Origin: Deinandra increscens subsp. villosa
Taxonomy: Eukaryota > Streptophyta > Magnoliopsida > Asterales > Asteraceae
Length of the DNA stretch: 64,000 bases
Direction of reading: 5' to 3'
Assembly (NCBI GenBank): GCA_039602395.1
Contig: JBCNJP010000006.1
Span: 14,496,952 to 14,560,951 of the forward strand
The position numbers were made by a program, and so were the translations under genes. The notes below the pieces were generated by a model. That model had not been told where the DNA came from and ran no database searches. It was given only the letters and a program-made list of their open reading frames with translations. Position 1 is the stretch's first letter. Every line of letters starts with the position of its first letter. Positions 9,657 through 20,558 of the stretch are shown piece by piece.

Positions 9657-12251
9657 CTTAATCACTGGTACCCAGACTTTTGCATTACCGGGAATTTTGA
9701 CTTTCTGTTTTCCCCCAAAGAATTGTTTTACAAAACTGGTTACCTTGTGTCCAAAGGATCTATCATGGTTTGTTCGATTTAATTTTTCTTTGCAATTTTT
9801 AACAACATGATCATCCTTACCACATCTGAAACAGTGAGACCTGTGACTTGTGCAAGAGGAGGTTTCTGAAGTACTTTCCTCCTCAGAATCTGATGTTCTA
9901 TAATCAGAGTCACTGTTGGTTTCAAAATCCACTTTTGTTTTATCTTTTGAAATCCTTGGATTATTGGTTTTCAAAAATGATTCCTTCTTTCGAGAAATAT
10001 GTTTTTCTGTAGGTTCTGAAATTCGTATTGGTGTAAAAGAAGGAATTGGATTAGAAAGAAATTTGTTGAATCGATTTTGAGATGTACTAGCATGACAAGG
10101 AACATTTTCATTTGAAACAAATCTTTCTTGACTAACAGACACGGACTCTTCACTACTGCTATCTAAAGAAGAACTACTGCTAGCTACGCTATTGTCTGAA
10201 CTAGACTTCTTGGAATTAAAACTACTGCTTGAAACAGACTCCTTAGAATTTAAACTACCGCATCCAAGCCCACTTGTGTTACCGTATCCATTATCATAAT
10301 CCTCCCTGATCTCCTTATGGTTCACTCCTTCTAGACCTGCATGCAGACTGTTAGCATCACTAGGAATTAAATCATTTAAGGGATGAGGTTTCGGAGTAGG
10401 TGAATAACAATGCGTGCTAGGAGGAGGATAAACCTTAGGAAACACATTCCCATTGTTCTCCATGCCTATTCCGGTTTTTATTTTAGCTCCTCGTTGTTTA
10501 ACGAGCATCTCTTCAACTTTCATTTGTGAAACGGTCCATCTATCTAACTTGGTCTGAAGTTGAGAGGTTTCAAATTGGGCTAATGTGACTCTTTCAGAAA
10601 GCATGTTTATTTCAACATTTTTTGCAAGAAGAGTTTGTTTTAAATGTTCATTTTCATGCATTGCTTCATTTAATTTCACAAAATATTTTGCTTCATTTTC
10701 TTTTAATTGGGTGTTCATGGTTTTTAATTCGTTGTTGGTATCAATCAACAATCGATTGGCCTTGTAGATGCCGAACAAACGAATTCTACAAGGATGAGAG
10801 CACATATCTTGAACAGATTCATATGAGAGATCCATTATAACCTTTTCTGCAGCCAGGGCTTTTTCACATGTGCATGCTGGTGTGCTTGCAGTTTTCTCAT
10901 TCACCTTCTTCTCAGCTTCTTCCTTCTGACAACTGTTAACTGTGTGCTCATTGCTTTGTTCCTGAATTTGAGCTGCAAGAGCTTGATTGATGGCTTCCTC
11001 GGTTTCAGAGACCTCCGAACTCCAGTCGAAGTTAGTCAGAAGAGCCACTTCTTTGGTTGGCTTGGCTTCTGCTTTGTCAGTGATAGGAATGGCACGAGTT
11101 GCTGGCTCAGAGGTAGGTTCAGTGACAATTGGACTTGGGCACTCCCTTTTGAAATGGCCGAGTTGCTTACAGTTGTAGCATCTGAGCTTAGCCTTGTCGA
11201 AACCGACTCTTCCATTTTGGTTCTTGAAGGTGTTTCTCCCAGTGCGTTCGAAGAATTTTCTAGCTCGAACAGTTAACATGGCCATTTGCCATTTCAGGTC
11301 AGTTTCTTCTAAATCATCTGGATCAACTTGGTACATGTCCTCAGCAGTCAGAGTCGAACCTTGAAGTTCTCCAGCAGCGAAAGCTTGATAGCTGTTAGTA
11401 AACAATGAGAACAATCCCATGTATTCAGGTGAAATCTGGGATGTTTGCTGATTAGTGGCGGAAGCAGATGCAGTTGAGGATGACCCAGATTGAAGTTGTG
11501 AGAAAGCTCCTTTGGGTGTGACGGTTGAGATGAAAGCAGAATTTGGAGAGTAAACTTTGGTTGGACCCATGGTTTGATTGTATTCTCTCCTTTGCACATC
11601 CAACTCAAAGGATTTAAGCTTGTTAATAACATCCATGAGCTTGTAGTCGGGAAAACTTCTTTCTTGTTTTAGCATGCGGACCTGAATGCTCCACTCGGGA
11701 GGAAGAGCATCCAGCAACTTCTTGATTTGTTCTGAGTTTGTGAGTTTCGTATCATATTTCTTCAGATTGCTTGATACAGTTAGGAAGCGATTGGTCAAAT
11801 CCACTAGCTTTTCGTTCTTCATACTTGTGAATGAATTGAATTCTTTGGTGGCTTGGGCTTCCTTGTCCTTCACCAGGTCTTCATTGCCATCATAAAACTC
11901 ACAGAGAGCGTCAAACAGACTTTTTGCGTCAGTGTGCTCAGCAAAACGGTTGTAGATTTCTTGTGACAGGCATAGAGAAAGGGCACCGAGAGCCTTTTGA
12001 TCACGATCAATGAGTTTCAAGTCCTTCTCAGAGAATGAAGACGGAGTATTGTTGATCTGTGTTACTTCACCAGTTGTAGTTGTAGGAACGTGAGGTCCAT
12101 TGACAATTGACAACCATTGATTATAGTCGGTGTACAAGAAGAACGATTTGAGACATCTTTTCCAATCCTCAAAATTGTCGCCATTGATCAGCCTTGGAGG
12201 TCTGTTTGGAGCAATACTCTCAGTGTCACCAGCATTTGTACCTGACGCCAT
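9654..12251 (-). CDS. gag: Element A gag: capsid/nucleocapsid polyprotein
   Basis: This is 865 codons from ATGGCGTCAGG at 12251 to TAA at 9654. The N-terminal half is a UBN2-type copia capsid region (FEDWKRCLKSFF, later LLDALPPEW). A first CCHC knuckle, CYNCKQLGHFKREC, lies near residue 360 and a second, CFRCGKDDHVVKNC, near residue 810, separated by a Cys/Pro motif, a long coiled-coil stretch (about residues 480-600) and Ser-rich linkers. Long coiled-coil Gag extensions are typical of Sireviruses. The next codons after the stop stay open into pol in the same frame. A strong pyrimidine tract plus CAG lies 11 bp before the ATG, so the leader may contain an intron. Confidence 0.92.
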   Translation of the reverse strand: MASGTNAGDTESIAPNRPPRLINGDNFEDWKRCLKSFFLYTDYNQWLSIVNGPHVPTTTTGEVTQINNTPSSFSEKDLKLIDRDQKALGALSLCLSQEIYNRFAEHTDAKSLFDALCEFYDGNEDLVKDKEAQATKEFNSFTSMKNEKLVDLTNRFLTVSSNLKKYDTKLTNSEQIKKLLDALPPEWSIQVRMLKQERSFPDYKLMDVINKLKSFELDVQRREYNQTMGPTKVYSPNSAFISTVTPKGAFSQLQSGSSSTASASATNQQTSQISPEYMGLFSLFTNSYQAFAAGELQGSTLTAEDMYQVDPDDLEETDLKWQMAMLTVRARKFFERTGRNTFKNQNGRVGFDKAKLRCYNCKQLGHFKRECPSPIVTEPTSEPATRAIPITDKAEAKPTKEVALLTNFDWSSEVSETEEAINQALAAQIQEQSNEHTVNSCQKEEAEKKVNEKTASTPACTCEKALAAEKVIMDLSYESVQDMCSHPCRIRLFGIYKANRLLIDTNNELKTMNTQLKENEAKYFVKLNEAMHENEHLKQTLLAKNVEINMLSERVTLAQFETSQLQTKLDRWTVSQMKVEEMLVKQRGAKIKTGIGMENNGNVFPKVYPPPSTHCYSPTPKPHPLNDLIPSDANSLHAGLEGVNHKEIREDYDNGYGNTSGLGCGSLNSKESVSSSSFNSKKSSSDNSVASSSSSLDSSSEESVSVSQERFVSNENVPCHASTSQNRFNKFLSNPIPSFTPIRISEPTEKHISRKKESFLKTNNPRISKDKTKVDFETNSDSDYRTSDSEEESTSETSSCTSHRSHCFRCGKDDHVVKNCKEKLNRTNHDRSFGHKVTSFVKQFFGGKQKVKIPGNAKVWVPVIK

Positions 12252-12261
12252 CTTAAATCAG

Positions 12262-12285
12262 CCTGAAATAAGAAAGACAAAGAAC
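12262..12285 (-). promoter_or_regulatory. Probable 3' splice site 11 bp before the gag ATG of element A
   Basis: On the minus strand CTTTGTCTTTCTTATTTCAG is followed by GCTGATTTAAG and the ATG. The long pyrimidine tract and CAG make it a good acceptor by plant standards. The TTTCGCY array would then lie inside the leader intron. No donor was fixed. Confidence 0.45.
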
Positions 12286-12299
12286 AAACCAAGAACAAG

Positions 12300-12712
12300 A
12301 CAAATTGATTAGTTTCGCTGGGAGATATAGTTTCGCCAGCAATTTCGCTCGGAAATCCTGAACAGGTGAACAATTTCGCTGGATTTTATAATTTCGCCAG
12401 CAATTTCGCTTGACAATACTGAACCAGATCAGCAATTTCGCCAACTAGTTTCGCTGTATGCACGGGCAGTACTTTCGCTCGGAAATACCCGATGACACAC
12501 AGTTTCGCTAGCTAGTTTCGCTGGAAACTGGTTTGAACTTTCGTTCAAGAAAAAGACAATAGTTTCGCTTCTCGATTTTCGGCGAAAGAATAGTTTCGCT
12601 CGGTGATGGTAGTTTCGCTCGGTGATAATCCGGCGAAACTGCCAAATGACTTGATAGTTTCGCTGTTTGAAGGCACAGTTTCGCTGAATAAACAGCAGTT
12701 TCGCCCAGAACA
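12300..12712. repeat. TTTCGCY word array in the gag leader of element A
   Basis: About 19 copies of TTTCGCT/TTTCGCC or their complement in 413 bp, spaced 15-35 bp, mostly in one orientation. The sequence between copies is not conserved, so this is not a normal tandem repeat. Confidence 0.88.
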
Positions 12713-12918
12713 GAAAACCCTCTTTTTGAAGAAGAAATGATCAGAAATCAACCCAAATCACTATGGATTAATGATCGGTTGATTGCCTAGTGTTCAAGAC
12801 ATCAAAACACACAATATTCAATCAATTTCCAGTCCAAAACAAGCTGATTTCAGAATCAAATAGATTTTTCAAAGTTTTACCCAAAAACACTCAAAAACAC
12901 CAAAATCAAGAGCACAGA

Positions 12919-12931
12919 GGCTCTGATACCA
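12919..12931 (-). other. Primer binding site of element A (initiator Met tRNA)
   Basis: On the minus strand TGGTATCAGAGCC lies three bases after the LTR end. This is the usual plant copia PBS and fixes element orientation. Confidence 0.92.
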
Positions 12932-12934
12932 TAT

Positions 12935-13422
12935 TGTTGGTCCTCACTGATCTTTATCAGTGCAAATGAATGATGTTTTTGAGAAGAAAACCAAATAAAC
13001 AACACAGATATGTGATTTCCAATGACTAAAATGGTTTTCTAGCCATGAACAATCTCAATATGAACCAATAGGATGGATAAGTGAATGATAAACAAGCTAC
13101 AATATACTGAAATAAGCTCCTAGCCGTCACCAAAACTCACCAAATGAAGATTTCTTGTATTAGGGTTCACAATGATTGAGAAAGTTACAAATGGCTGCAC
13201 AAGGCTGCGTATTTATACTGTCCAGTGAACAGTTTCGCTGGCAGTTTCGCTGGCCAAGCGAAACTGTCACTGAGACAGTCTAACCTAGGTACCGAGCGAA
13301 ACTACAGTTTCGCTCGGTAGCTTACAGTTTCGCTAGCCTACCAAAACATAACATTTACAAGAAACTAAACTATTACAATCAAACTAAACAAACTAATGAA
13401 TTCCTCCCTACATTGATCTTCA
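12935..13422 (-). repeat. Element A LTR (sense 5' LTR, right)
   Basis: 488 bp, TG...CA. TATA box AGTATAAATA on the minus strand at 13210-13219, with the TTTCGCY cluster directly upstream (13230-13335). It is the presumed promoter of the full-length transcript. Confidence 0.93.
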
Positions 13423-13646
13423 AAAGGTGGATTTGACGAGCTTGCAAGTGAACAGGCTTCCGCCTTCTATGCTGTGGTAAAAGGTGAAAACTTTAATTTT
13501 AACAAACTGATTTTTCAAGCCCTAAAATCCAACATCCATTCTGAATATATTTACCAGTACCCCAGATTTTTAACATACATTCTTAAAGAAGAGTACCCCT
13601 AAATCATCTGGCTTGGTACACTTTTGCAACAAAAACTTCTTAATGA
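13423..13646 (+). pseudogene. Rest of unit 1 ORF3 after the element A insertion
   Basis: It begins with the second copy of the AAAGG duplication and continues the ORF3 frame to TAA at 13600-13602. It matches 17605-17828 by eye. The unit ends at CTTAATGA, where the array junction jumps to integrase sequence. Confidence 0.85.
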
Positions 13647-13658
13647 CATAAGGTATCA

Positions 13659-16376
13659 AATCTCAAAGTCAAAACAATCAGATGTGACAATTGCACAGAA
13701 TTCAAAAATCATGTTCTGAATTCATTTTATGAGGAGAAGGGAATTGTGAGACAATTCAGTGCTCCTAGAACTCCACAGCAAAACGGTGTTGCTGAAAGGA
13801 GAAATAGGACATTGATTGAAGCTGCTAGATCCATGTTAGCAGACTCCAAGCTCACTGTGATATTTTGGACAGAAGCAGTGAACACTGCCTGTTATGTCCA
13901 AAACAGGATTTTAATTGTCAAAGGCAAAAAAAAGACACCTTATGAGCTTTGGAGAAAAAGAAAGCCAAACATTTATTTCTTTAAGCCATTTGGTTGTGCT
14001 GTTACAATATTAATAACCAATGAGTCATTGCCCAAATTTGCTGAAAAGGTAGATGAGGAATATTTTGTTGGATACTCAGGTGTGTCAAAAGCATACAGAG
14101 TGTACAACAAGAGAACCAAAGTTGTTGAGGAAATTATAAATGTCTCTTTTAATGAAAATCTGCCAACAATTTTGAGTCTCAACCCACTTGGTTATTTGAT
14201 ATTGACGCACTAACCACTGCTTTCAACATAACTTTTGATAAGCCTGTGAGATCTTTAGTGCAGGAAAATAACTTTTATAGGTCTACTGATGAGCATTGGA
14301 AGAGCAACACTACTGGAACTGAGAAACAAAACTTCTTCTCTTCAATAAGAATCAAACCTATCTTGCCAGGCAATGGAAAGAAACCTTCTGAAATAATTCA
14401 AATTGAAGAGGAAATTGTTCCGGTCGAAGTTCAAACGGAAATTTCTCCGGCTAACGTTCAAACGAAAATTTCTCCGGCTCAAGTTCAACCGGAAATTTTA
14501 TTTCAGAAACCGTTGAGAACAATGATTCCGGATCAACTGAACCTGAAAATTCAAATGATGAATTCAGTTTCAAGCATCTGACCCACATTTCAGAAGACAG
14601 TTCTCACAATACAGTTGAAAGTTCAAATCCTGTTTAACAAATTGTTGATATTAAGCTTGATTACAGACTTCCTCAGCTCAATATACCCTCAAATGGAAGA
14701 AGCCATGAGTTCCCTATGTTTCTAGACAGAAGAATAAACAGAGATCACCCAGTGAGAAACATTATTGGAGAAGTGTCAGCACCTGTGTTGACAAGAAGTA
14801 GATCTGCTAATGCAAACATTTGTTTGCATGCTGCATTTTTGTCTCAAGAAGTGCCTAAGAAGGTAACAGATGCCTTGGAAGACAACATTTGGGTCGAGGC
14901 AATGCAGGAAGAGTTATTTCAGATTAAGAAGCAGAAAGTTTGGGAATTGGTAGATCTGCCTGATGGAGCAGAACCAATTGGCACAAAGTGGGTATTCAGA
15001 AATAAGAAAGATGACAGGGGAATTGTTATCAAGAACAAAGCAAGACTGGTAGTGCAAGGCTATGTACAGGAAGAAGGCATTGATTATGATGAAGTGTTTT
15101 CACCAGTGGCTATATTGGAAGCTATCAGAATCTTCTTAGCCTATGCTACCTTCAAAGACTTCCAAGTATTTCAGATGGATGTCAAAAGTGCCTTCCTGTA
15201 TGGCCTACTGGAACAAGAAGTATATGTCAACCAACCTCCTGGTTTTGAGGACCCTCACCATCCTAACAAGGTGTGCAAGCTAATCAAAGCTTTGTATGTT
15301 CTCAAACAAGCACCTAGAACCTGGTATGAAACTCTTTCTAACTATCTTCTAGAGAATGGCTACAGGAGAGGGGCAATTGACAAAACACTTTTTGTTAAAA
15401 CTGTTGGTAAGGATATGTTGATGGTACAAATCTATGTATATGATATTATTTTTGGTTCATCTAACACTGTTTTGTGCAAGGAGTTTGAAACTTTGATGCA
15501 GTCCAAATTTGAGATGAGCTCTATGGGAGAATTAACATTCTTCTTAGGACTACAAGTGAAGCAAACTGCAGATGGAATCTTTTTGAATCAATCAAAGTAC
15601 ATCCAAGACATGCTGAAAAGATTTGACATGCAAGCCTGCTCAAGTGCAAAAACTCCTATATCCACTTCCCACAAGTTAACCAATGACTTAAGTGGCAAGC
15701 CAGTAGATGTGCACTTGTAAAGAGCAATGATAGGCTCACTAATGTATCTCACTGCTAGCAGACCTGACATCATGTTCAGTGTTTGCTTATGTGCTAGATA
15801 TCAGTCCTCACCAAAGGAGTCACATATGCTAGTTGTTAAGAGAATCTTCAAGTATCTAAAGGGGCAACCAAAATTGGGTTTGTGGTATCCCAAGAATTCT
15901 GACTTCTCTTTTAGAGCATTCACAAACAGTGATTATGGTGGTTGTGACATTGATAAGAAATCAACATCAGGTGGATGTCAATTCCTGGGTGAAAGACTTG
16001 TTTCTTGGCAATGCAAGAAGCAAACTTGTGTTTCCACTTCAACTGCAGAAGCTGAGTATATTGCCGCCTCAAGTTGTTGCAGCCAAGTCCTTTGGATTCA
16101 AAATCAAATGCTTGACTATGGGATCACATTCATGGAAACTCCTATTCTTGCAGACAACAATAGTGCCATCTCCATCATCAACAATCCAGTAAAGCACTCC
16201 AAAACCAAACACATTGACATAAGGTATCATTTTATTAGAGATTGTGCATAAAAGAATTTGATCAAATTATTCAAAGTTCATACTGATCACTAGTTGGCAG
16301 ATTTGTTTACAAAAGCTTTTGATGAGGCAAGATTTTTCTATCTCATCACAGCCATTGGGATGATGAATTTTGAATA
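13659..16376 (+). pseudogene. pol: Element H pol fragment, unit 2 (integrase tail, RT, RNase H), dead
   Basis: Reading starts mid-integrase just before the second catalytic Asp (DNCTEF, where DNGTEF is usual) and keeps the Glu (NGVAERRNRT). A stop at 14211-14213 and frame changes break the linker. RT runs 14716-15720 with KWVFRNKK and MDVKSAFLYG, but the catalytic box reads YVYD instead of YVDD, which removes one metal-binding Asp. A TAA at 15718-15720 replaces the Tyr codon before RAMIGSLMYLT. RNase H follows (15727-16251), then stops at 16249 and 16290, and the pol tail ends at 16376. Every lesion is shared with unit 3, so the gene was dead before it was duplicated. The linker encodes VQ(T/P)EI-type repeats that contain the family word TTCAACCGGAA. 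Confidence 0.9.
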
Positions 16377-17124
16377 AAAACTTTTCACAATTTTCAAATA
16401 AAAGAGAGACATGTGCTTAAGAGCCCGTCTCTTGATACAAAAAGAAAAAGAAAAAGAAAATTTCTTGTGATAATTTCAGTTCGTAGTCAGTAACCTCTGT
16501 TACACTATGAAAATTTATCACAAATTCTCAAAGATCTTGTGTTTTGGTGTTCAGCTTCAAGTTCCGGTTCAACCTGTGAGTAAAACAACTTTTGAAACTC
16601 ACCGAGTGAACTTCAACCGGAAAAATGTCTTGCAAATGACATGGAAAATGATTTTGAAAACAATTCTTCCAAGCGGAAAAATCATCCGCTTCAAGTTCAG
16701 ACGAAAGAAATATAGTTTTTAAAATAAAGGAGAAATGGGTTCCGCTTGAACTTTCGGGTCAACAAAGTCAAAGTCTCATTTAATTACCCGGAAGGCACAA
16801 CTTTCTAAGCGGATACACATTTATTTACCCATTAAGTTTTTAACTGATTAAAATCCGAGGTTTCAGTAAATTTACTTTTGGATAAAGACATGCTTTAACC
16901 AGTTGTACCGTATAACCCATAAAGCACCTGTCCCATCAGTTACTGAACCGTCTGTTTTAACTCTCTCTCCTCCACGTCATCACCGAAAAGATAAAAAGCC
17001 CTAATTTACCGTCACTTTCCCCATTTCTCTCAACCCCACTCAGCAATTACTCCCAAATTTTCTCTCAAACTCTCTCCGATAAACCTCCGTTTAACCATCA
17101 ATCTTCTCAAAACTTGTATCAACA
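16377..17124 (+). other. Pol-ORF3 spacer of element H, unit 2, with TTCAASCGGAA words
   Basis: It holds an A/G microsatellite-like stretch (AAAAAG repeats, 16438-16460), about eight TTCAACCGG/AAGCGGAA-type words (16550-16810), then the CT-rich leader described for 1-293. The 71-codon ORF inside it (16507-16722) is probably chance. Confidence 0.6.
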
Positions 17125-17784
17125 ATGGCTCCAAAATCAAAGGCGAGTGGCAAGAAGCCCATCGGTGACTCAAAGTTCCCTGTAGAACACAATTTGGTGG
17201 CGTACCTAGAACCCCCAAGAAAAACTGATATCTACAACGGCATGATAGACTTCATCAAAAGGTCTCACCTTCATCACGTGCTCACTGTTGAAGCAGAAAT
17301 ATTTGAAGAGGTTATGGAGGACTTCTGGTCTCATGCTAGGGTTACCGAAGGCGAAGATGGTAGTGAAAAGATTGTGTCGAAAGTTCAGGGCACAGAAGTG
17401 GAAATTGATGAAGAAAAGGTGCGAAAACTGTTGAAATTCAGGGATAACGGTGGATATGAAGTAGTCGCCTCCCAGAAATATCTTCGACTGTTCAGGGATA
17501 TTGGATACGGTGGTTCCCTGCAAAGCAAAACTATCAAGAAAGGGCAATTACCCTACAAATGGAGGTTCTTGGCCCATATAATTTTGGTGTGCCTATCTCC
17601 AAAGAAAGGTGGATTTGACGAGCTTGCAAGTGAACAGGCTTCCGCCTTCTATGCTGTGGTAAAAGGTGAAAACTTTAATTTTAACAAACTGATTTTTCAA
17701 GCCCTAAAATCCAACATCCATTCTGAATATATTTACCAGTACCCCAGATTTTTAACATACATTCTTAAAGAAGAGTACCCCTAA
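17125..17784 (+). pseudogene. ORF3 start, unit 2 of element H (219 codons)
   Basis: Uninterrupted version of the ORF at 294, ending in EEYP and TAA. Unit 3 shows that the natural frame continues beyond this TAA for about 140 more codons, so the stop is a lesion within a longer ORF3. After 17828 this copy is cut by the array junction. The N-terminus is basic and is followed by a region similar to element A ORF3. Function unknown. Confidence 0.75.
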
Positions 17785-17840
17785 ATCATCTGGCTTGGTA
17801 CACTTTTGCAACAAAAACTTCTTAATGACATAAGGTATCA

Positions 17841-20558
17841 AATCTCAAAGTCAAAACAATCAGATGTGACAATTGCACAGAATTCAAAAATCATGTTCTG
17901 AATTCATTTTATGAGGAGAAGGGAATTGTGAGACAATTCAGTGCTCCTAGAACTCCACAGCAAAACGGTGTTGCTGAAAGGAGAAATAGGACATTGATTG
18001 AAGCTGCTAGATCCATGTTAGCAGACTCCAAGCTCACTGTGATATTTTGGACAGAAGCAGTGAACACTGCCTGTTATGTCCAAAACAGGATTTTAATTGT
18101 CAAAGGCAAAAAAAAGACACCTTATGAGCTTTGGAGAAAAAGAAAGCCAAACATTTATTTCTTTAAGCCATTTGGTTGTGCTGTTACAATATTAATAACC
18201 AATGAGTCATTGCCCAAATTTGCTGAAAAGGTAGATGAGGAATATTTTGTTGGATACTCAGGTGTGTCAAAAGCATACAGAGTGTACAACAAGAGAACCA
18301 AAGTTGTTGAGGAAATTATAAATGTCTCTTTTAATGAAAATCTGCCAACAATTTTGAGTCTCAACCCACTTGGTTATTTGATATTGACGCACTAACCACT
18401 GCTTTCAACATAACTTTTGATAAGCCTGTGAGATCTTTAGTGCAGGAAAATAACTTTTATAGGTCTACTGATGAGCATTGGAAGAGCAACACTACTGGAA
18501 CTGAGAAACAAAACTTCTTCTCTTCAATAAGAATCAAACCTATCTTGCCAGGCAATGGAAAGAAACCTTCTGAAATAATTCAAATTGAAGAGGAAATTGT
18601 TCCGGTTGAAGTTCAAACGGAAATTTCTCCGGCTAACGTTCAAACGAAAATTTCTCCGGCTCAAGTTCAACCGGAAATTTTATTTCAGAAACCGTTGAGA
18701 ACAATGATTCCGGATCAACTGAACCTGAAAATTCAAATGATGAATTCAGTTTCAAGCATCTGACCCACATTTCAGAAGACAGTTCTCACAATACAGTTGA
18801 AAGTTCAAATCCTGTTTAACAAATTGTTGATATTAAGCTTGATTACAGACTTCCTCAGCTCAATATACCCTCAAATGGAAGAAGCCATGAGTTCCCTATG
18901 TTTCTAGACAGAAGAATAAACAGAGATCACCCAGTGAGAAACATTATTGGAGAAGTGTCAGCACCTGTGTTGACAAGAAGTAGATCTGCTAATGCAAACA
19001 TTTGTTTGCATGCTGCATTTTTGTCTCAAGAAGTGCCTAAGAAGGTAACAGATGCCTTGGAAGACAACATTTGGGTCGAGGCAATGCAGGAAGAGTTATT
19101 TCAGATTAAGAAGCAGAAAGTTTGGGAATTGGTAGATCTGCCTGATGGAGCAGAACCAATTGGCACAAAGTGGGTATTCAGAAATAAGAAAGATGACAGG
19201 GGAATTGTTATCAAGAACAAAGCAAGACTGGTAGTGCAAGGCTATGTACAGGAAGAAGGCATTGATTATGATGAAGTGTTTTCACCAGTGGCTATATTGG
19301 AAGCTATCAGAATCTTCTTAGCCTATGCTACCTTCAAAGACTTCCAAGTATTTCAGATGGATGTCAAAAGTGCCTTCCTGTATGGCCTACTGGAACAAGA
19401 AGTATATGTCAACCAACCTCCTGGTTTTGAGGACCCTCACCATCCTAACAAGGTGTGCAAGCTAATCAAAGCTTTGTATGTTCTCAAACAAGCACCTAGA
19501 ACCTGGTATGAAACTCTTTCTAACTATCTTCTAGAGAATGGCTACAGGAGAGGGGCAATTGACAAAACACTTTTTGTTAAAACTGTTGGTAAGGATATGT
19601 TGATGGTACAAATCTATGTATATGATATTATTTTTGGTTCATCTAACACTGTTTTGTGCAAGGAGTTTGAAACTTTGATGCAGTCCAAATTTGAGATGAG
19701 CTCTATGGGAGAATTAACATTCTTCTTAGGACTACAAGTGAAGCAAACTGCAGATGGAATCTTTTTGAATCAATCAAAGTACATCCAAGACATGCTGAAA
19801 AGATTTGACATGCAAGCCTGCTCAAGTGCAAAAACTCCTATATCCACTTCCCACAAGTTAACCAATGACTTAAGTGGCAAGCCAGTAGATGTGCACTTGT
19901 AAAGAGCAATGATAGGCTCACTAATGTATCTCACTGCTAGCAGACCTGACATCATGTTCAGTGTTTGCTTATGTGCTAGATATCAGTCCTCACCAAAGGA
20001 GTCACATATGCTAGTTGTTAAGAGAATCTTCAAGTATCTAAAGGGGCAACCAAAATTGGGTTTGTGGTATCCCAAGAATTCTGACTTCTCTTTTAGAGCA
20101 TTCACAAACAGTGATTATGGTGGTTGTGACATTGATAAGAAATCAACATCAGGTGGATGTCAATTCCTGGGTGAAAGACTTGTTTCTTGGCAATGCAAGA
20201 AGCAAACTTGTGTTTCCACTTCAACTGCAGAAGCTGAGTATATTGCCGCCTCAAGTTGTTGCAGCCAAGTCCTTTGGATTCAAAATCAAATGCTTGACTA
20301 TGGGATCACATTCATGGAAACTCCTATTCTTGCAGACAACAATAGTGCCATCTCCATCATCAACAATCCAGTAAAGCACTCCAAAACCAAACACATTGAC
20401 ATAAGGTATCATTTTATTAGAGATTGTGCATAAAAGAATTTGATCAAATTATTCAAAGTTCATACTGATCACTAGTTGGCAGATTTGTTTACAAAAGCTT
20501 TTGATGAGGCAAGATTTTTCTATCTCATCACAGCCATTGGGATGATGAATTTTGAATA
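17841..20558 (+). pseudogene. pol: Element H pol fragment, unit 3, dead
   Basis: Copy of the unit 2 fragment offset by 4182 bp, with the same DNCTEF, the same YVYD in RT and the same stops. The only difference I saw is T at 18607 for C. Identical lesions in both copies show that duplication came after inactivation, and that the copies were not kept for function. Confidence 0.9.

Larger units (their letters stand above)
779..13422 (-). mobile_element. Element A: complete Sirevirus-like Ty1/copia retrotransposon
   Basis: This 12,644-bp element reads on the minus strand and is inserted in unit 1 of the H tandem array. In sense order it has: LTR (13422 to 12935), PBS, leader with a TTTCGCY array, gag, pol in the same frame after one stop codon, a long 3' noncoding block with hairpins, a second TTTCGCY array, a third ORF, a purine tract and the second LTR (1262 to 779). 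A 5-bp target duplication and an empty site in the sister units fix both ends exactly. gag and pol have no internal stops and all catalytic motifs are present, so it looks autonomous or recently so. The third ORF is broken by two frame changes. The PBS for initiator Met tRNA, the INT-before-RT order and the extra ORF are what place it near Sirevirus. Confidence 0.93.
13647..17828 (+). repeat. Tandem unit 2 of element H (4182 bp)
   Basis: The unit spans integrase tail, RT, RNase H, the pol-ORF3 spacer and the first part of ORF3. Unit 3 follows immediately with the same length. By eye I found one difference, C at 14425 versus T at 18607, in a CG context. The junction carries 15 bases (TGACATAAGGTATCA, 13644-13658) that also occur in the RNase H region at 16215-16229. 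Confidence 0.93.
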
